Assembly: GCA_009781395.1 (NCBI GenBank)
Contig: WQYG01000013.1
Location: 1 to 33,120, forward strand
From: Candidatus Bathycorpusculum sp.
GTDB taxonomy: Archaea > Thermoproteota > Bathyarchaeia > Bathyarchaeales > Bathycorpusculaceae
Direction: 5' to 3'
DNA length: 33,120 nt
The notes under the pieces are model-generated. The model did no database searches and was not told the DNA's origin. It was given only the letters and a program-made list of their open reading frames with translations. Every line of letters begins with the position of its first letter. The first letter of the stretch is position 1. A program made the position numbers and the translations under genes. Below, one piece after another: positions 16,036 to 23,483 of the stretch.

Positions 16036-16164
16036 TCTTTTTCTTTACTCATTACTTGTATGTGTTTAGGGTCATAAAATTTTGCTGATAATCTTCTTGT
16101 GGTATTGTTACATCTGATGTTCAGCTGTTTGCTATAAAATTATGTTGAATTAGTTTCCCTTGTC

Positions 16165-17995
16165 GAGTTCGCAAAAGCATAGACTAAAAAGTATCAAAGA
16201 GCAGCAAACTATGGGGAACCACCATAACTAGACTTACAATAAAACAGCAGCTAAACAAGAAAATAGTTCCACTAACAATGGCAGTAGCAAACAAAATCAT
16301 CGAAGAACTAGACTTCGTAAACCAAATAAACCAAACAGTAACATGGGACCCAGCCCACTGGAACATAAGCCCCGGTAGCCTAGCCAAAATGCTAATCATG
16401 GGAACCTTCACAGACATGCGCATCCCCCTAACCCGCATCAAAGAACGCTTCGAAAACATAGATACACCATACTTTTTAACCCCCCAAGACAAAACAGGTG
16501 ACTTAAACGAGTTCAACGTAGGCAAAGCCCTAGACCGCATCGCCGAAAAAGACTACCAACAAATATATCAAACAATCGCTCTTAACGCAATTCAAAAATA
16601 CCAAATCCCCCTCACCCGCCTACATAGCGACACCACCACCCTATCATTCTACGGCGAATACGACCTACAAAACAGTTTACTAACCGAAGAAGAGCTAAAA
16701 TCGCTTTTCAAAATAGAGAAAGGCTACAACAAAGACGGCCGGCCTCAATGTAAACAGGTTGTAGTGGGACAAATAACCAATCAAATAGGAATCCCCATAA
16801 TTAACAAAATACAATCAGGCGCAACCAGTGATATAGACTGGAACCGTCAAGCGTTAAATTACCTTGAACAAATACGTGCTAAAGGCTTCAAAGTAGGCCT
16901 CTACGTTGCCGACAGCAAACTAATGACCCAAGAACATGTAACAAAAATGAACACCACAAAAGATCGCATAAATTTTGTGTCACGCTGTCCGGCAAACTTT
17001 GCAGACAAACTAGAAAACCAAATGATAAGTCGAGCTTTTGAAGAAGGTAATTGGGTTGAGTATGGTTCTTTTAGTGAGGCAAAAAAGAAGGATGTTTGTA
17101 CTTATCGTGGAGTAGGTTTTACGCAGATGGTTTATGGTGCGCCTCTGCGTTTGGTGGTGCTTGAAAGTAGTAGCTTGGTGGCAGGTGTTGTGCGTCTTTA
17201 TGAGAAGCAGCAAAAAGAGCTTGAGCCTTTAATTAAAAAGTTGACACAACCAGTTTATAGTTGTTTTAAGGATGCAGAGGCGGCGTCTAAGCGGTTTTTA
17301 GCTTTAAAGCAGACACGTCTCTTTTTGTTTGATATTGATATAGTTAAACAGGAGCAAGGGGTTTGGCCTAAAGGACGCAGGGGACTTAAAACCCAACCTA
17401 AAATTAAAATCACCTATCAAATTGTGCTTAAAAACATTCGGTGCAATGAAGTAGCCTATAAAGTCTTTGAGAGGGAGCAGTCTTGTTTTGTTTTGGTTAG
17501 TAATGCTGTAGGGTTGGCTGATCGGGAGCTTGTTTTGGCGTATAAGGGGCAGGTGGTGGTTGAGAATTCTTTTCGTTTGCTCAAGTCTCCTGCGGTGGCG
17601 TCTGTTATTTATCTAAAAGATCCTTGTCGTATTGGGGTTTTGTCGATGTTGTTGGTGTTTGCGTTGTTGGTGCGTGCTTTGATTGAGTTTAGGTTGCGTG
17701 CGGGGTTGGCGGTTTTTCGGATGCGTAACCCTGAGGGGTCGTTGTGTGCGGGTTGGAGTGGGCGTGAGTTGTCTGCGCCTACGTTTAGGTTGCTCTATGA
17801 GCATGCTTTTAGTTGTTATTTTGAGTGTGAGGGTTTGGAGGGGGGTTATGGTTTTTGTTGGCCTCATAGTGATGCGCAGGTGCGTGTTGGGGCACTTTTG
17901 GATTTGTTAGGTTATAGTCTTGAGCAGCTTGTAGAATAGTAATTATTTGTGTGTTGTGAATGGTTTGTTAGTGGAGTTTATGCCTTTTGGGTGCT
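16165..17995 (+). mobile_element. IS4/IS1634-like insertion sequence, apparently intact
   Basis: One full-length DDE transposase gene is flanked by imperfect inverted ends: cgcaaaagcatagac at about 16170-16184 and gtttatgccttttggg at about 17976-17991 (one is the approximate reverse complement of the other, about 12 of 15 with a gap). I could not define a target-site duplication, so the outer limits are approximate. The element sits just after tRNA-Trp without disrupting it. Confidence 0.55.
16278..17939 (+). CDS. IS1634-family (IS4-like) DDE transposase
   Basis: A 553-aa transposase. The catalytic triad is seen as D in 'LHSDTTTLSFYG' (about residue 117), D in 'YVADSKLMT' (about 214) and E in 'QVVVENSFRLLKS' (about 427). 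The last lies in the Y-x-x-[...]-E-x-x-F-R signature of IS4-type enzymes, and the insertion of beta-strands between the second D and E is typical for IS1634. Length is normal, so the enzyme may be active. The frame is open upstream to 16188 with no ATG/GTG/TTG before 16278, and that stretch ('TRLTIKQQLNKKIVPLT') looks protein-like; an unusual start or a lost start codon is possible. Wobble bases run A/C in the first 250 codons and G/T in the rest, the reverse of the switch seen in chromosomal neighbours. Confidence 0.9.
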   Translation: MAVANKIIEELDFVNQINQTVTWDPAHWNISPGSLAKMLIMGTFTDMRIPLTRIKERFENIDTPYFLTPQDKTGDLNEFNVGKALDRIAEKDYQQIYQTIALNAIQKYQIPLTRLHSDTTTLSFYGEYDLQNSLLTEEELKSLFKIEKGYNKDGRPQCKQVVVGQITNQIGIPIINKIQSGATSDIDWNRQALNYLEQIRAKGFKVGLYVADSKLMTQEHVTKMNTTKDRINFVSRCPANFADKLENQMISRAFEEGNWVEYGSFSEAKKKDVCTYRGVGFTQMVYGAPLRLVVLESSSLVAGVVRLYEKQQKELEPLIKKLTQPVYSCFKDAEAASKRFLALKQTRLFLFDIDIVKQEQGVWPKGRRGLKTQPKIKITYQIVLKNIRCNEVAYKVFEREQSCFVLVSNAVGLADRELVLAYKGQVVVENSFRLLKSPAVASVIYLKDPCRIGVLSMLLVFALLVRALIEFRLRAGLAVFRMRNPEGSLCAGWSGRELSAPTFRLLYEHAFSCYFECEGLEGGYGFCWPHSDAQVRVGALLDLLGYSLEQLVE

Positions 17996-18577
17996 TGGTT
18001 TTTAGGGGTGTCAATTTTTTCTTTGTAGTCTTTATAATTTTGTCCATAGCACATCTGCAGCCAAAAACATGTCCTTCAAACCGAAAAACAAAACAAATCA
18101 ACCAACTTTTACCACAAACAGCTGAACATCAGTTACATTGTTGTTTTTGGTTTTCTGTGTGTTACCTGTCTTTGTTTTGACAGTGTTGTTTGTTTTGTTT
18201 TTCTTTTCCTATTTTGTGTGGTTCTTTGTTATTGGACGTCTTTTAATCCGTAACTTTCAGTTTTTAGGTAGTAGGTTTTGTTTGAGAACGTGTTTTTGAG
18301 GTTGAAATGGAAAATGTCGTATTTTTGCAGTTTAGTTTTGGTATGTTGTATATGCCTAATAGGTATATAGGTAACGTGATTTATGAGTTATATGACTTAC
18401 TGTAAAATGTCAACATGTGACAAGTTTATACTGGTTTTTCTCAATTATCAAACGTTAACAAATAATTTTAATTAACAAATAATGCAAAACTACAAAAATA
18501 CGTATTCCCTAACCACCGAAAGTTATGGTTTAATTGTGAATGGGTGATGTTTGTGGGGGTTTGTTGTGTTGTGGTTG
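17996..18577. other. Intergenic stretch downstream of the IS
   Basis: About 580 AT-rich bases with no credible gene; the ORF at 17947-18180 is low-complexity and unlike a protein. Visible structures are an imperfect palindrome at 18349-18369 (tatatgccta/taggtatata) containing a TATA-like motif, and two direct copies of ttaacaaataat 17 bp apart (18455 and 18472). No function can be assigned. Confidence 0.5.
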
Positions 18578-19894
18578 TTATTGGTTTATCCATTCTTTGA
18601 ATTTCCAAAAAGCGTAGAGGGGTATGGTTTTTTTTGTCATTTCGTCAAGTGAGGTTAAAACGGATTTTTCGGGGTTGAATTTTTGGCAATATTGTGTTAT
18701 TGATCTGGCGTGTTTTACTGTGCCTGATTTAACTTCGATGGGTATGATGTGTTTTTCGTTGTCTTGCACAATAAAGTCAACTTCAGCTTTTGCAGAACCT
18801 TTTGCTGTCCAATAATACACACTTTTGTCTTTAGTTTTGCCATACATTATCTTTAGTTCGCATGCAACAAAGTTTTCTGCCATTGCGCCCTTGAACTCTT
18901 TGTATGTGGGTGTGTCATCAAATATGATAGACGCGGGTAAATCTGCGTGTCGTCTTAATAAACCAATGTCGGACATGTATAATTTAAAAAAAGTGTGGTC
19001 CGCATAAGAGGAAATAGGGTAATTGGGTTTTTCGATGTACTCCACTTTATAAACAAGCCCTGCTCTGATAAGCCACATCAATGCATCCTCTAAATCTTTG
19101 GCCCTCCAACTTTTTTTAACTTGACTAAATATAAACTTGTGATTTTCTTTACCCAGCTGACTGGGGATAGATTGCCAAACAGCTGAAATTTTAGGGTAAT
19201 CTTTTGTATCTGCATATTTAACAAAGTCTTGCTGATAGCCAAGAAGTATTTCATCAAGTTTTTTTTGGACTTCTTCAATACTTTTAGTGTCAAGCCAAAC
19301 CTGCACAACCTCCGGCATACCGCCAACAACGTGGAAATCTCTATACTTTTCTAACAATTCGTTTCTAAAAGTTTTCCAAACACTGTCGCTAAAAGAGCTT
19401 TTTTGTAGTTCTTTTGTTAGCATTTCATTTTGAGCAAGTAGAAACTCGTAGAAACTCATGGGATAAAGCGTTAAGAACTCTACCTTGCCGACAGGAAAAG
19501 AAGCTCCCTTTTTCATAGCAACCCCAAGCAAAGAACCTGCTGAAATAATGTGGTATTGAGGGACATCTTCATGGAAATATTTTAACGAAGTAACAGCATT
19601 GCTGCATTCTTGAATTTCATCAAAGATGATGAGTGTTTGGTGCGGTTTGATTGTTTTTCCACGAGCCAGCCCTAGATCTTTAATGATTCTTTGGGGGTCT
19701 AAATCTTGCTCAAAGAACGTTTTAATTTTAGCGTCCTTGTCAAAACGGTAATACGCAATATCGGTGTAGTGCTGTTTTGCAAAATCTTTTATCAAAAACG
19801 TTTTACCGCATTGTCTTACTCCTTGTACGACAAGGGGTTTTTTGTTGGGATTGTTTTTCCATGCTATTAAATCTTGCATCAGCATTCTTTCCAT
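18578..19894 (-). CDS. AAA ATPase with C-terminal DUF4143 (AAA_14 family)
   Basis: Residues 15-150 are the AAA_14 ATPase: Walker A 'GVRQCGKT' at about 25-32, Walker B 'LIIFDEIQE' near 90 and a sensor-like 'SAGSLLG' near 120. The C-terminal part (about 200-410) is DUF4143, ending in the PD-(D/E)xK-like stretch 'EVDFIVQD....IPIEVKSG', a restriction-nuclease-type core retained in this family. 438 aa is the usual length. The ATG at 19894 is fixed by a strong GGAGGGG nine bases upstream. These ATPases are abundant in archaea and anaerobic bacteria, often in variable regions; their biological role is not established. It is not part of an operon here. Confidence 0.88.
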   Translation of the reverse strand: MERMLMQDLIAWKNNPNKKPLVVQGVRQCGKTFLIKDFAKQHYTDIAYYRFDKDAKIKTFFEQDLDPQRIIKDLGLARGKTIKPHQTLIIFDEIQECSNAVTSLKYFHEDVPQYHIISAGSLLGVAMKKGASFPVGKVEFLTLYPMSFYEFLLAQNEMLTKELQKSSFSDSVWKTFRNELLEKYRDFHVVGGMPEVVQVWLDTKSIEEVQKKLDEILLGYQQDFVKYADTKDYPKISAVWQSIPSQLGKENHKFIFSQVKKSWRAKDLEDALMWLIRAGLVYKVEYIEKPNYPISSYADHTFFKLYMSDIGLLRRHADLPASIIFDDTPTYKEFKGAMAENFVACELKIMYGKTKDKSVYYWTAKGSAKAEVDFIVQDNEKHIIPIEVKSGTVKHARSITQYCQKFNPEKSVLTSLDEMTKKTIPLYAFWKFKEWINQ

Positions 19895-19903
19895 AGTGCA
19901 TTT

Positions 19904-19910
19904 CCCCTCC
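19904..19910 (-). promoter_or_regulatory. Strong ribosome binding site (GGAGGGG)
   Basis: On the minus strand GGAGGGG lies nine bases before the ATG at 19894 and sets the start of the DUF4143 ATPase. It stands out because many genes here look leaderless or lack a Shine-Dalgarno. Confidence 0.7.
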
Positions 19911-19952
19911 GACTACTAATGAAGCGTTAATAAAAACTTTGCCAAATCTTTA

Positions 19953-19997
19953 GCAAAATTACACCATAGTTTTTGAATAATTCCTGCAAAATTACAC
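19953..19997. repeat. Paired 12-bp direct repeats in the ATPase leader/promoter
   Basis: The sequence gcaaaattacac occurs at 19953-19964 and 19986-19997, 33 bp apart (about three helical turns), 60-100 bp before the ATPase start. Spacing on one helical face suggests an operator, but no regulator is identified. Confidence 0.4.
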
Positions 19998-20273
19998 TTT
20001 ATCTACATTTGAACACAAACAACCTGTTTACCCAAGAAAATTATATGCAGGTGAAAAATTTTTGAAAAATAGAGTTAATTTTGGAAAAACAGTTTAAAAA
20101 ACACTACAAAAACAAACAACAAAACCTATGCATAACACACACATAATTATGCATATGACCCTATTTAACCATCAAACAGATTTAACGGTATTTTCAAAAA
20201 CCACCCAAATACAAAAAAAATAACACAAACTACGCATAACCCCCAAGATTTCAGGATATTAGCAGTGTAGTGG
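19998..20273. other. Rest of the gap between the GNAT and ATPase genes
   Basis: With the ATPase leader this makes a 379-bp gap (19895-20273). It is A/C-rich on the plus strand. The only structure I see is an inverted repeat tatgcata...taattatgcata at about 20127-20156 around a CA-rich loop. No gene or RNA is recognised. Confidence 0.45.
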
Positions 20274-20723
20274 TTATAACTCTTTTTTTAAGTAAATCAT
20301 ATCCACAAGCTGAATACCGTTCTCAAAAATAGAATGATCATAGTTGTCTGTAAAAAAGTTCTGAACCCTATGAGAGAGACAAAAACCATTTTTCTCATAA
20401 AACCGTATAATTGAAGGCACCTCACCCGTCCCAACAATCATGGTTTTATATTTACCTTTATAAAATGCTGAAACATACCCAATGAGCTTACTACCATACC
20501 CCATACCCTGCCACTCTTTGTATGTTGCTATACTTTTAAGCTCACACGTATCAAAACCTTCACTTGTAACAACACATACACTCTTCAACACATCACCATC
20601 ATCATACAAAGCAAACAACTCCCCACGCCCAAGATATTTATCTACCATAGACTCCTGCTCATCAGCAAGCAAAAGCAAATCAATAAACCGCTTTTTACCT
20701 TCCCTTACAATCTTAACTTCCAC
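20274..20723 (-). CDS. GNAT-family N-acetyltransferase
   Basis: A 149-aa protein of single GNAT domain size. The acetyl-CoA pyrophosphate loop is '[11 protein letters not shown]' (Q-x-x-G-x-G) near residues 71-81, preceded by beta4 '[12 protein letters not shown]'. Motif B is '[11 protein letters not shown]' near 107-117. The C-terminal 'DMIYLKKEL' is the last strand. Start is GTG 20723 with ggggtt upstream. It transfers acetyl from acetyl-CoA to an amine; the acceptor (small molecule or protein) is not predictable. It is encoded alone. Confidence 0.85.
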   Translation of the reverse strand: MEVKIVREGKKRFIDLLLLADEQESMVDKYLGRGELFALYDDGDVLKSVCVVTSEGFDTCELKSIATYKEWQGMGYGSKLIGYVSAFYKGKYKTMIVGTGEVPSIIRFYEKNGFCLSHRVQNFFTDNYDHSIFENGIQLVDMIYLKKEL

Positions 20724-20957
20724 GAAATAACCCCTAAACTAACACTTTATTTGCTTAAAGCTAACCACAATGCATAATTATAAACCTTAACTGCACAACC
20801 TTTAGGGTAATACAATACTCGTGCCTATTCAGTTAGAGCGATTTTGACGTAGGTAGATGTTGTTCCTGTAATAATTCTACGGTTGTGTGAAAGACCGCTT
20901 TTTCTGTTTATTTACAATCTTAACATAGAGGTAATCTTGTAAGGGCTGAAATGTTGG

Positions 20958-21566
20958 TTAGCTGGTTTCTTTTGTTAATTCTTCATAGACAAAACAATCG
21001 GTAAAGTGGTCGTTGACCATGCCTGTGGCTTGCATGAATGCGTAAATTATTGTGCTGCCGACAAAGTTCATGCCGCGTTTTTTGAGGTCTTTGCTGATTT
21101 TATCTGAAATGGGTGAGGTTGTGATGAAATCTTGTATTTTTTCAAAGTGGTTTGTGATTGGTTTGTAGTCTACGTAGCTCCATAGGTATTTATCAAGACT
21201 GTCGTGTTCTTTTTGGATGTGGAGAACTGCTTTTGCGTTGGTTATGGTGGCGTTAATTTTTAGGCGGTTTCGGATGATTCCGGGGTTTGCTAAAAGTTCT
21301 TTGATTTTATCATCGTTGTAGAGTGCGATTTTTGCGGGGTCAAAGTTGTCAAAGGCGGTGCGGTAGTTTTCGCGTTTTTTAAGTATGGTGAGCCATGATA
21401 GTCCTGCTTGTGCACCTTCTAACGTTAGCATTTCGAATAGTTTTTTATCATCGTGGACGGGTCTGCCCCATTCGTTGTCGTGGTAATCTACGTAAATTGG
21501 AATATCGCCGCACCAGCAGCATCTGGCTTTGTTATCTTTCATGTCTGTTTCCAACTCTTTCACCAT
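20958..21566 (-). CDS. tag: DNA-3-methyladenine glycosylase I
   Basis: Tag removes 3-methyladenine from alkylated DNA. The N-terminal 'RCCWCGDIPIYVDYHDNEWGRPVHDDKKLFE' block (shown across family positions, with C and H zinc ligands), 'EGAQAGLSWLTILKKRENYR', 'IIRNRLKI' and the terminal zinc ligands in 'NDHFTDC' are all family signatures. The length fits. Start is ATG 21566 or ATG 21542 ('MKDNKARCCWC'); the latter begins closer to homologues. A TATA box at about 21583-21592 puts transcription next to ATG 21566. The gene is single. Confidence 0.95.
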   Translation of the reverse strand: MVKELETDMKDNKARCCWCGDIPIYVDYHDNEWGRPVHDDKKLFEMLTLEGAQAGLSWLTILKKRENYRTAFDNFDPAKIALYNDDKIKELLANPGIIRNRLKINATITNAKAVLHIQKEHDSLDKYLWSYVDYKPITNHFEKIQDFITTSPISDKISKDLKKRGMNFVGSTIIYAFMQATGMVNDHFTDCFVYEELTKETS

Positions 21567-21582
21567 ACTATCTGCCTTTAAT

Positions 21583-21592
21583 TGTTTTTATA
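21583..21592 (-). promoter_or_regulatory. TATA box of tag
   Basis: On the minus strand ggtataaaaa lies about 20-25 bases before the ATG at 21566, so the transcript would be leaderless or would start just inside, which favours a start at 21566 or the ATG at 21542. Confidence 0.55.
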
Positions 21593-21813
21593 CCCTGGCG
21601 CTATGTTTCTTATTTTTTCTTGTGCTTAGACGCATTATCTGTCATAAATTAAACTTTATTAACGTAAAGTAGGTTTGCCACAATATTTATAATTTCGGAA
21701 GAGGTTTAATAACTCCTATGTGTGGTATTCTCAGACTGGGGTTTATGGAGTTTGTGTGTTTAGTAAGTTGTATGTTTGTGGTGAGTGCTGTACGGTTACA
21801 GGTGTAATGAGAA

Positions 21814-22995
21814 ATGAAATCACAGTTTAATAAAAAAAAGTTTGTTGCTACAGTTTTATTGGTTCTTCTATGCAACTCGTTCATAGGAGTGAGTGTGGGT
21901 GCTGTTGAAACATTTGAGGATGTTGATTCAATAAAAGTTCTTAATTTTATAAGAGATATATTTCAAGTTGACATTGATAAATATGATGTAACCTTGTCAA
22001 GATTGTCAACAAGACCTCTGGATGTTGGTGTAGTAACGAGCGGATACTATAATCTTGTGTATTCTGATTCTGATAATAGTGGCGTAGGCTCAAGTGTTTT
22101 AACGGTGGGTTTTACCTTATGGGACAGCGAACTTGTTGCTTGTGATTTTCGTCGTACAAATTTTGATGATACGGTAATACATTATATTCAAAAACCAGAA
22201 AATAATTTGTGCAAGACAGCCATAGGCGTTCTACAAAGATACCAAACATACGCCAAGGATAAACAAATACCTCAAATGGTCAATCTGCTAAAAACCGCAG
22301 ACCTCACAAACGATTGCATAAAAACAAACAATAATTTACAACTCACAGTTACAGTCAGCGATCGTTCTTCTGTGCTGTGGAATGATGTTCGTGTTACTTT
22401 GAGGTGGAGTAACACGGTAAATGGTGCTGACTATAGCAGACTTACTTTAACGTTTAAAAACGGTGAATTAATAGGGTTTGGAGATGATAGGGCGTTTTAT
22501 GTTTTGGGTAGTGGTGTGGTAAAGATTTCTGAGAAGCAAGCTGTTAATATAGTGCTCGAGCAGATGGCAGGTCTTTCGTATACAGTTGATGATGAGGTAG
22601 TATCGGGTTTTAACATAATTAATGAACGCATTCAAACACAGCCTTCTGTTTATTCTCTGCCGTCGGAGAGTTTTTTGGTAAAGTATCCTATTTGGATTGT
22701 CGATTTGCCTTTAGCGGATATTTATCCTGGTACGGTTTCTTCTATTAGGGTCCTGCTTTGGGCTGATACTGGGGAGATAATTAGTGGTAAAGCTTTAGGT
22801 TCGACGACTCATCACATCTTTAGTTACGATTTAATTCATGAGGTATCACCGCTTCAAGACAGTGGTTTAAACTCTGACTCCCGCAATACGCTATTAGTGG
22901 TGTATTTTGTGGGTGTATGTTTGGCAATTATGATCTGCATAGTTATGGTTGTTGTAGTTTTTAAAAGAAGAAGCGAATCCTATATGGCCAGATGA
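21814..22995 (+). CDS. Secreted, C-terminally anchored protein; paralogous to the N-terminus of the 30.4-kb gene
   Basis: I do not recognise a named family. A signal peptide ('KKKFVATVLLVLLCNSFIGVSVGA') is followed by an extracellular part of about 330 residues and a C-terminal membrane segment (about 362-384) ending in a basic 'FKRRSE' tail, so the protein is surface-anchored. The first 60 residues after the signal ('LNFIRDIFQVDIDKYDV') match 'LGVLRDFFGLDLSQYDV' in the 774-aa protein, and later blocks ('LTFKNGELIGF' with 'LGFKDGAFVSF') also align in order. The C-terminal part ('FLVKYPIWIVDLPL...LWADTGEIISG') recalls PepSY-like or YcdB-type beta-sheets, only weakly. Start is ATG 21814; a TATA-like atatttataattt near 21685-21697 implies a leader of about 100 nt. 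Codons run G/T, then A/C (about 22180-22370), then G/T again. Confidence 0.75.
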   Translation: MKSQFNKKKFVATVLLVLLCNSFIGVSVGAVETFEDVDSIKVLNFIRDIFQVDIDKYDVTLSRLSTRPLDVGVVTSGYYNLVYSDSDNSGVGSSVLTVGFTLWDSELVACDFRRTNFDDTVIHYIQKPENNLCKTAIGVLQRYQTYAKDKQIPQMVNLLKTADLTNDCIKTNNNLQLTVTVSDRSSVLWNDVRVTLRWSNTVNGADYSRLTLTFKNGELIGFGDDRAFYVLGSGVVKISEKQAVNIVLEQMAGLSYTVDDEVVSGFNIINERIQTQPSVYSLPSESFLVKYPIWIVDLPLADIYPGTVSSIRVLLWADTGEIISGKALGSTTHHIFSYDLIHEVSPLQDSGLNSDSRNTLLVVYFVGVCLAIMICIVMVVVVFKRRSESYMAR

Positions 22996-23108
22996 TGGGT
23001 ATTGGCACATTTTTCTCCATAGCAACAAGGCCTGTGATGGAAAAGTACGTAAAATGAAATCTAATTCAAGCAGTAAACAAAAATACACGTGCCAATGTCA
23101 TTTTGCCT

Positions 23109-23119
23109 TGCTATAAAAT
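23109..23119 (+). promoter_or_regulatory. TATA box of the metal-resistance operon
   Basis: The sequence ttgctataaaa, followed by tag, is centred near 23114. Transcription would begin near 23140, so the ATG at 23138 used by the ORF track is unlikely and the CsoR start lies downstream with a leader of about 60 nt. Confidence 0.6.
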
Positions 23120-23200
23120 AGATCTCCTTTTTTTGTTTTGTTTTGGTGTGGGGGTATGTTTATATGGTTGTATCCCCTCCCCCTGTATGGGATGTTGTTT

Positions 23201-23467
23201 ATGCATGCTCATAAGCGAAGAAAAGAAGTCTCTGATCGTCTAGCTCGAATTGAGGGCCATGTTCATGGTGTTAAAAATATGGTTGAAACTGACAAACCTT
23301 GTCCTGAGATACTTTTACAACTAGTTGCCATACGAGCAGCCTTAAACAAAGTCTCTAAAATAATTCTTGAAGACCATGTAGAATCCTGTTTAAAAGAAGC
23401 TGCCACCTCAGGTGAAACCGAGCAACATTTTGAAGAACTCAAAGAAGCCCTATCAAAACTAATATAA
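23201..23467 (+). CDS. csoR: CsoR/RcnR-family metal-sensing transcriptional repressor
   Basis: An all-helical DUF156 repressor that binds DNA when metal-free. Numbered from ATG 23201, the metal ligands are Cys34 ('DKPCPEIL'), His59 and Cys63 ('EDHVESC'). The Cys-24-His-3-Cys spacing is the same as the Cu(I) site of CsoR, and 'RLARIEGHVHGVK' is the typical first helix. I prefer ATG 23201 ('MHAHKRRKEV'), which matches family N-termini and follows a gggatg; ATG 23192 is possible. It is 16 bases upstream of the P-type ATPase, so it almost certainly controls that exporter and itself. Copper is the likely inducer from ligand spacing, though the ATPase itself leaves room for other metals. Confidence 0.87.
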   Translation: MHAHKRRKEVSDRLARIEGHVHGVKNMVETDKPCPEILLQLVAIRAALNKVSKIILEDHVESCLKEAATSGETEQHFEELKEALSKLI

Positions 23468-23483
23468 CCTAAAAGGTCACGCT

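Noticed and set aside
17947-18180. 77-aa ORF after the transposase
   Set aside because: Hydrophobic/low-complexity start and random-looking end, overlaps the likely IS end; no ribosome site.
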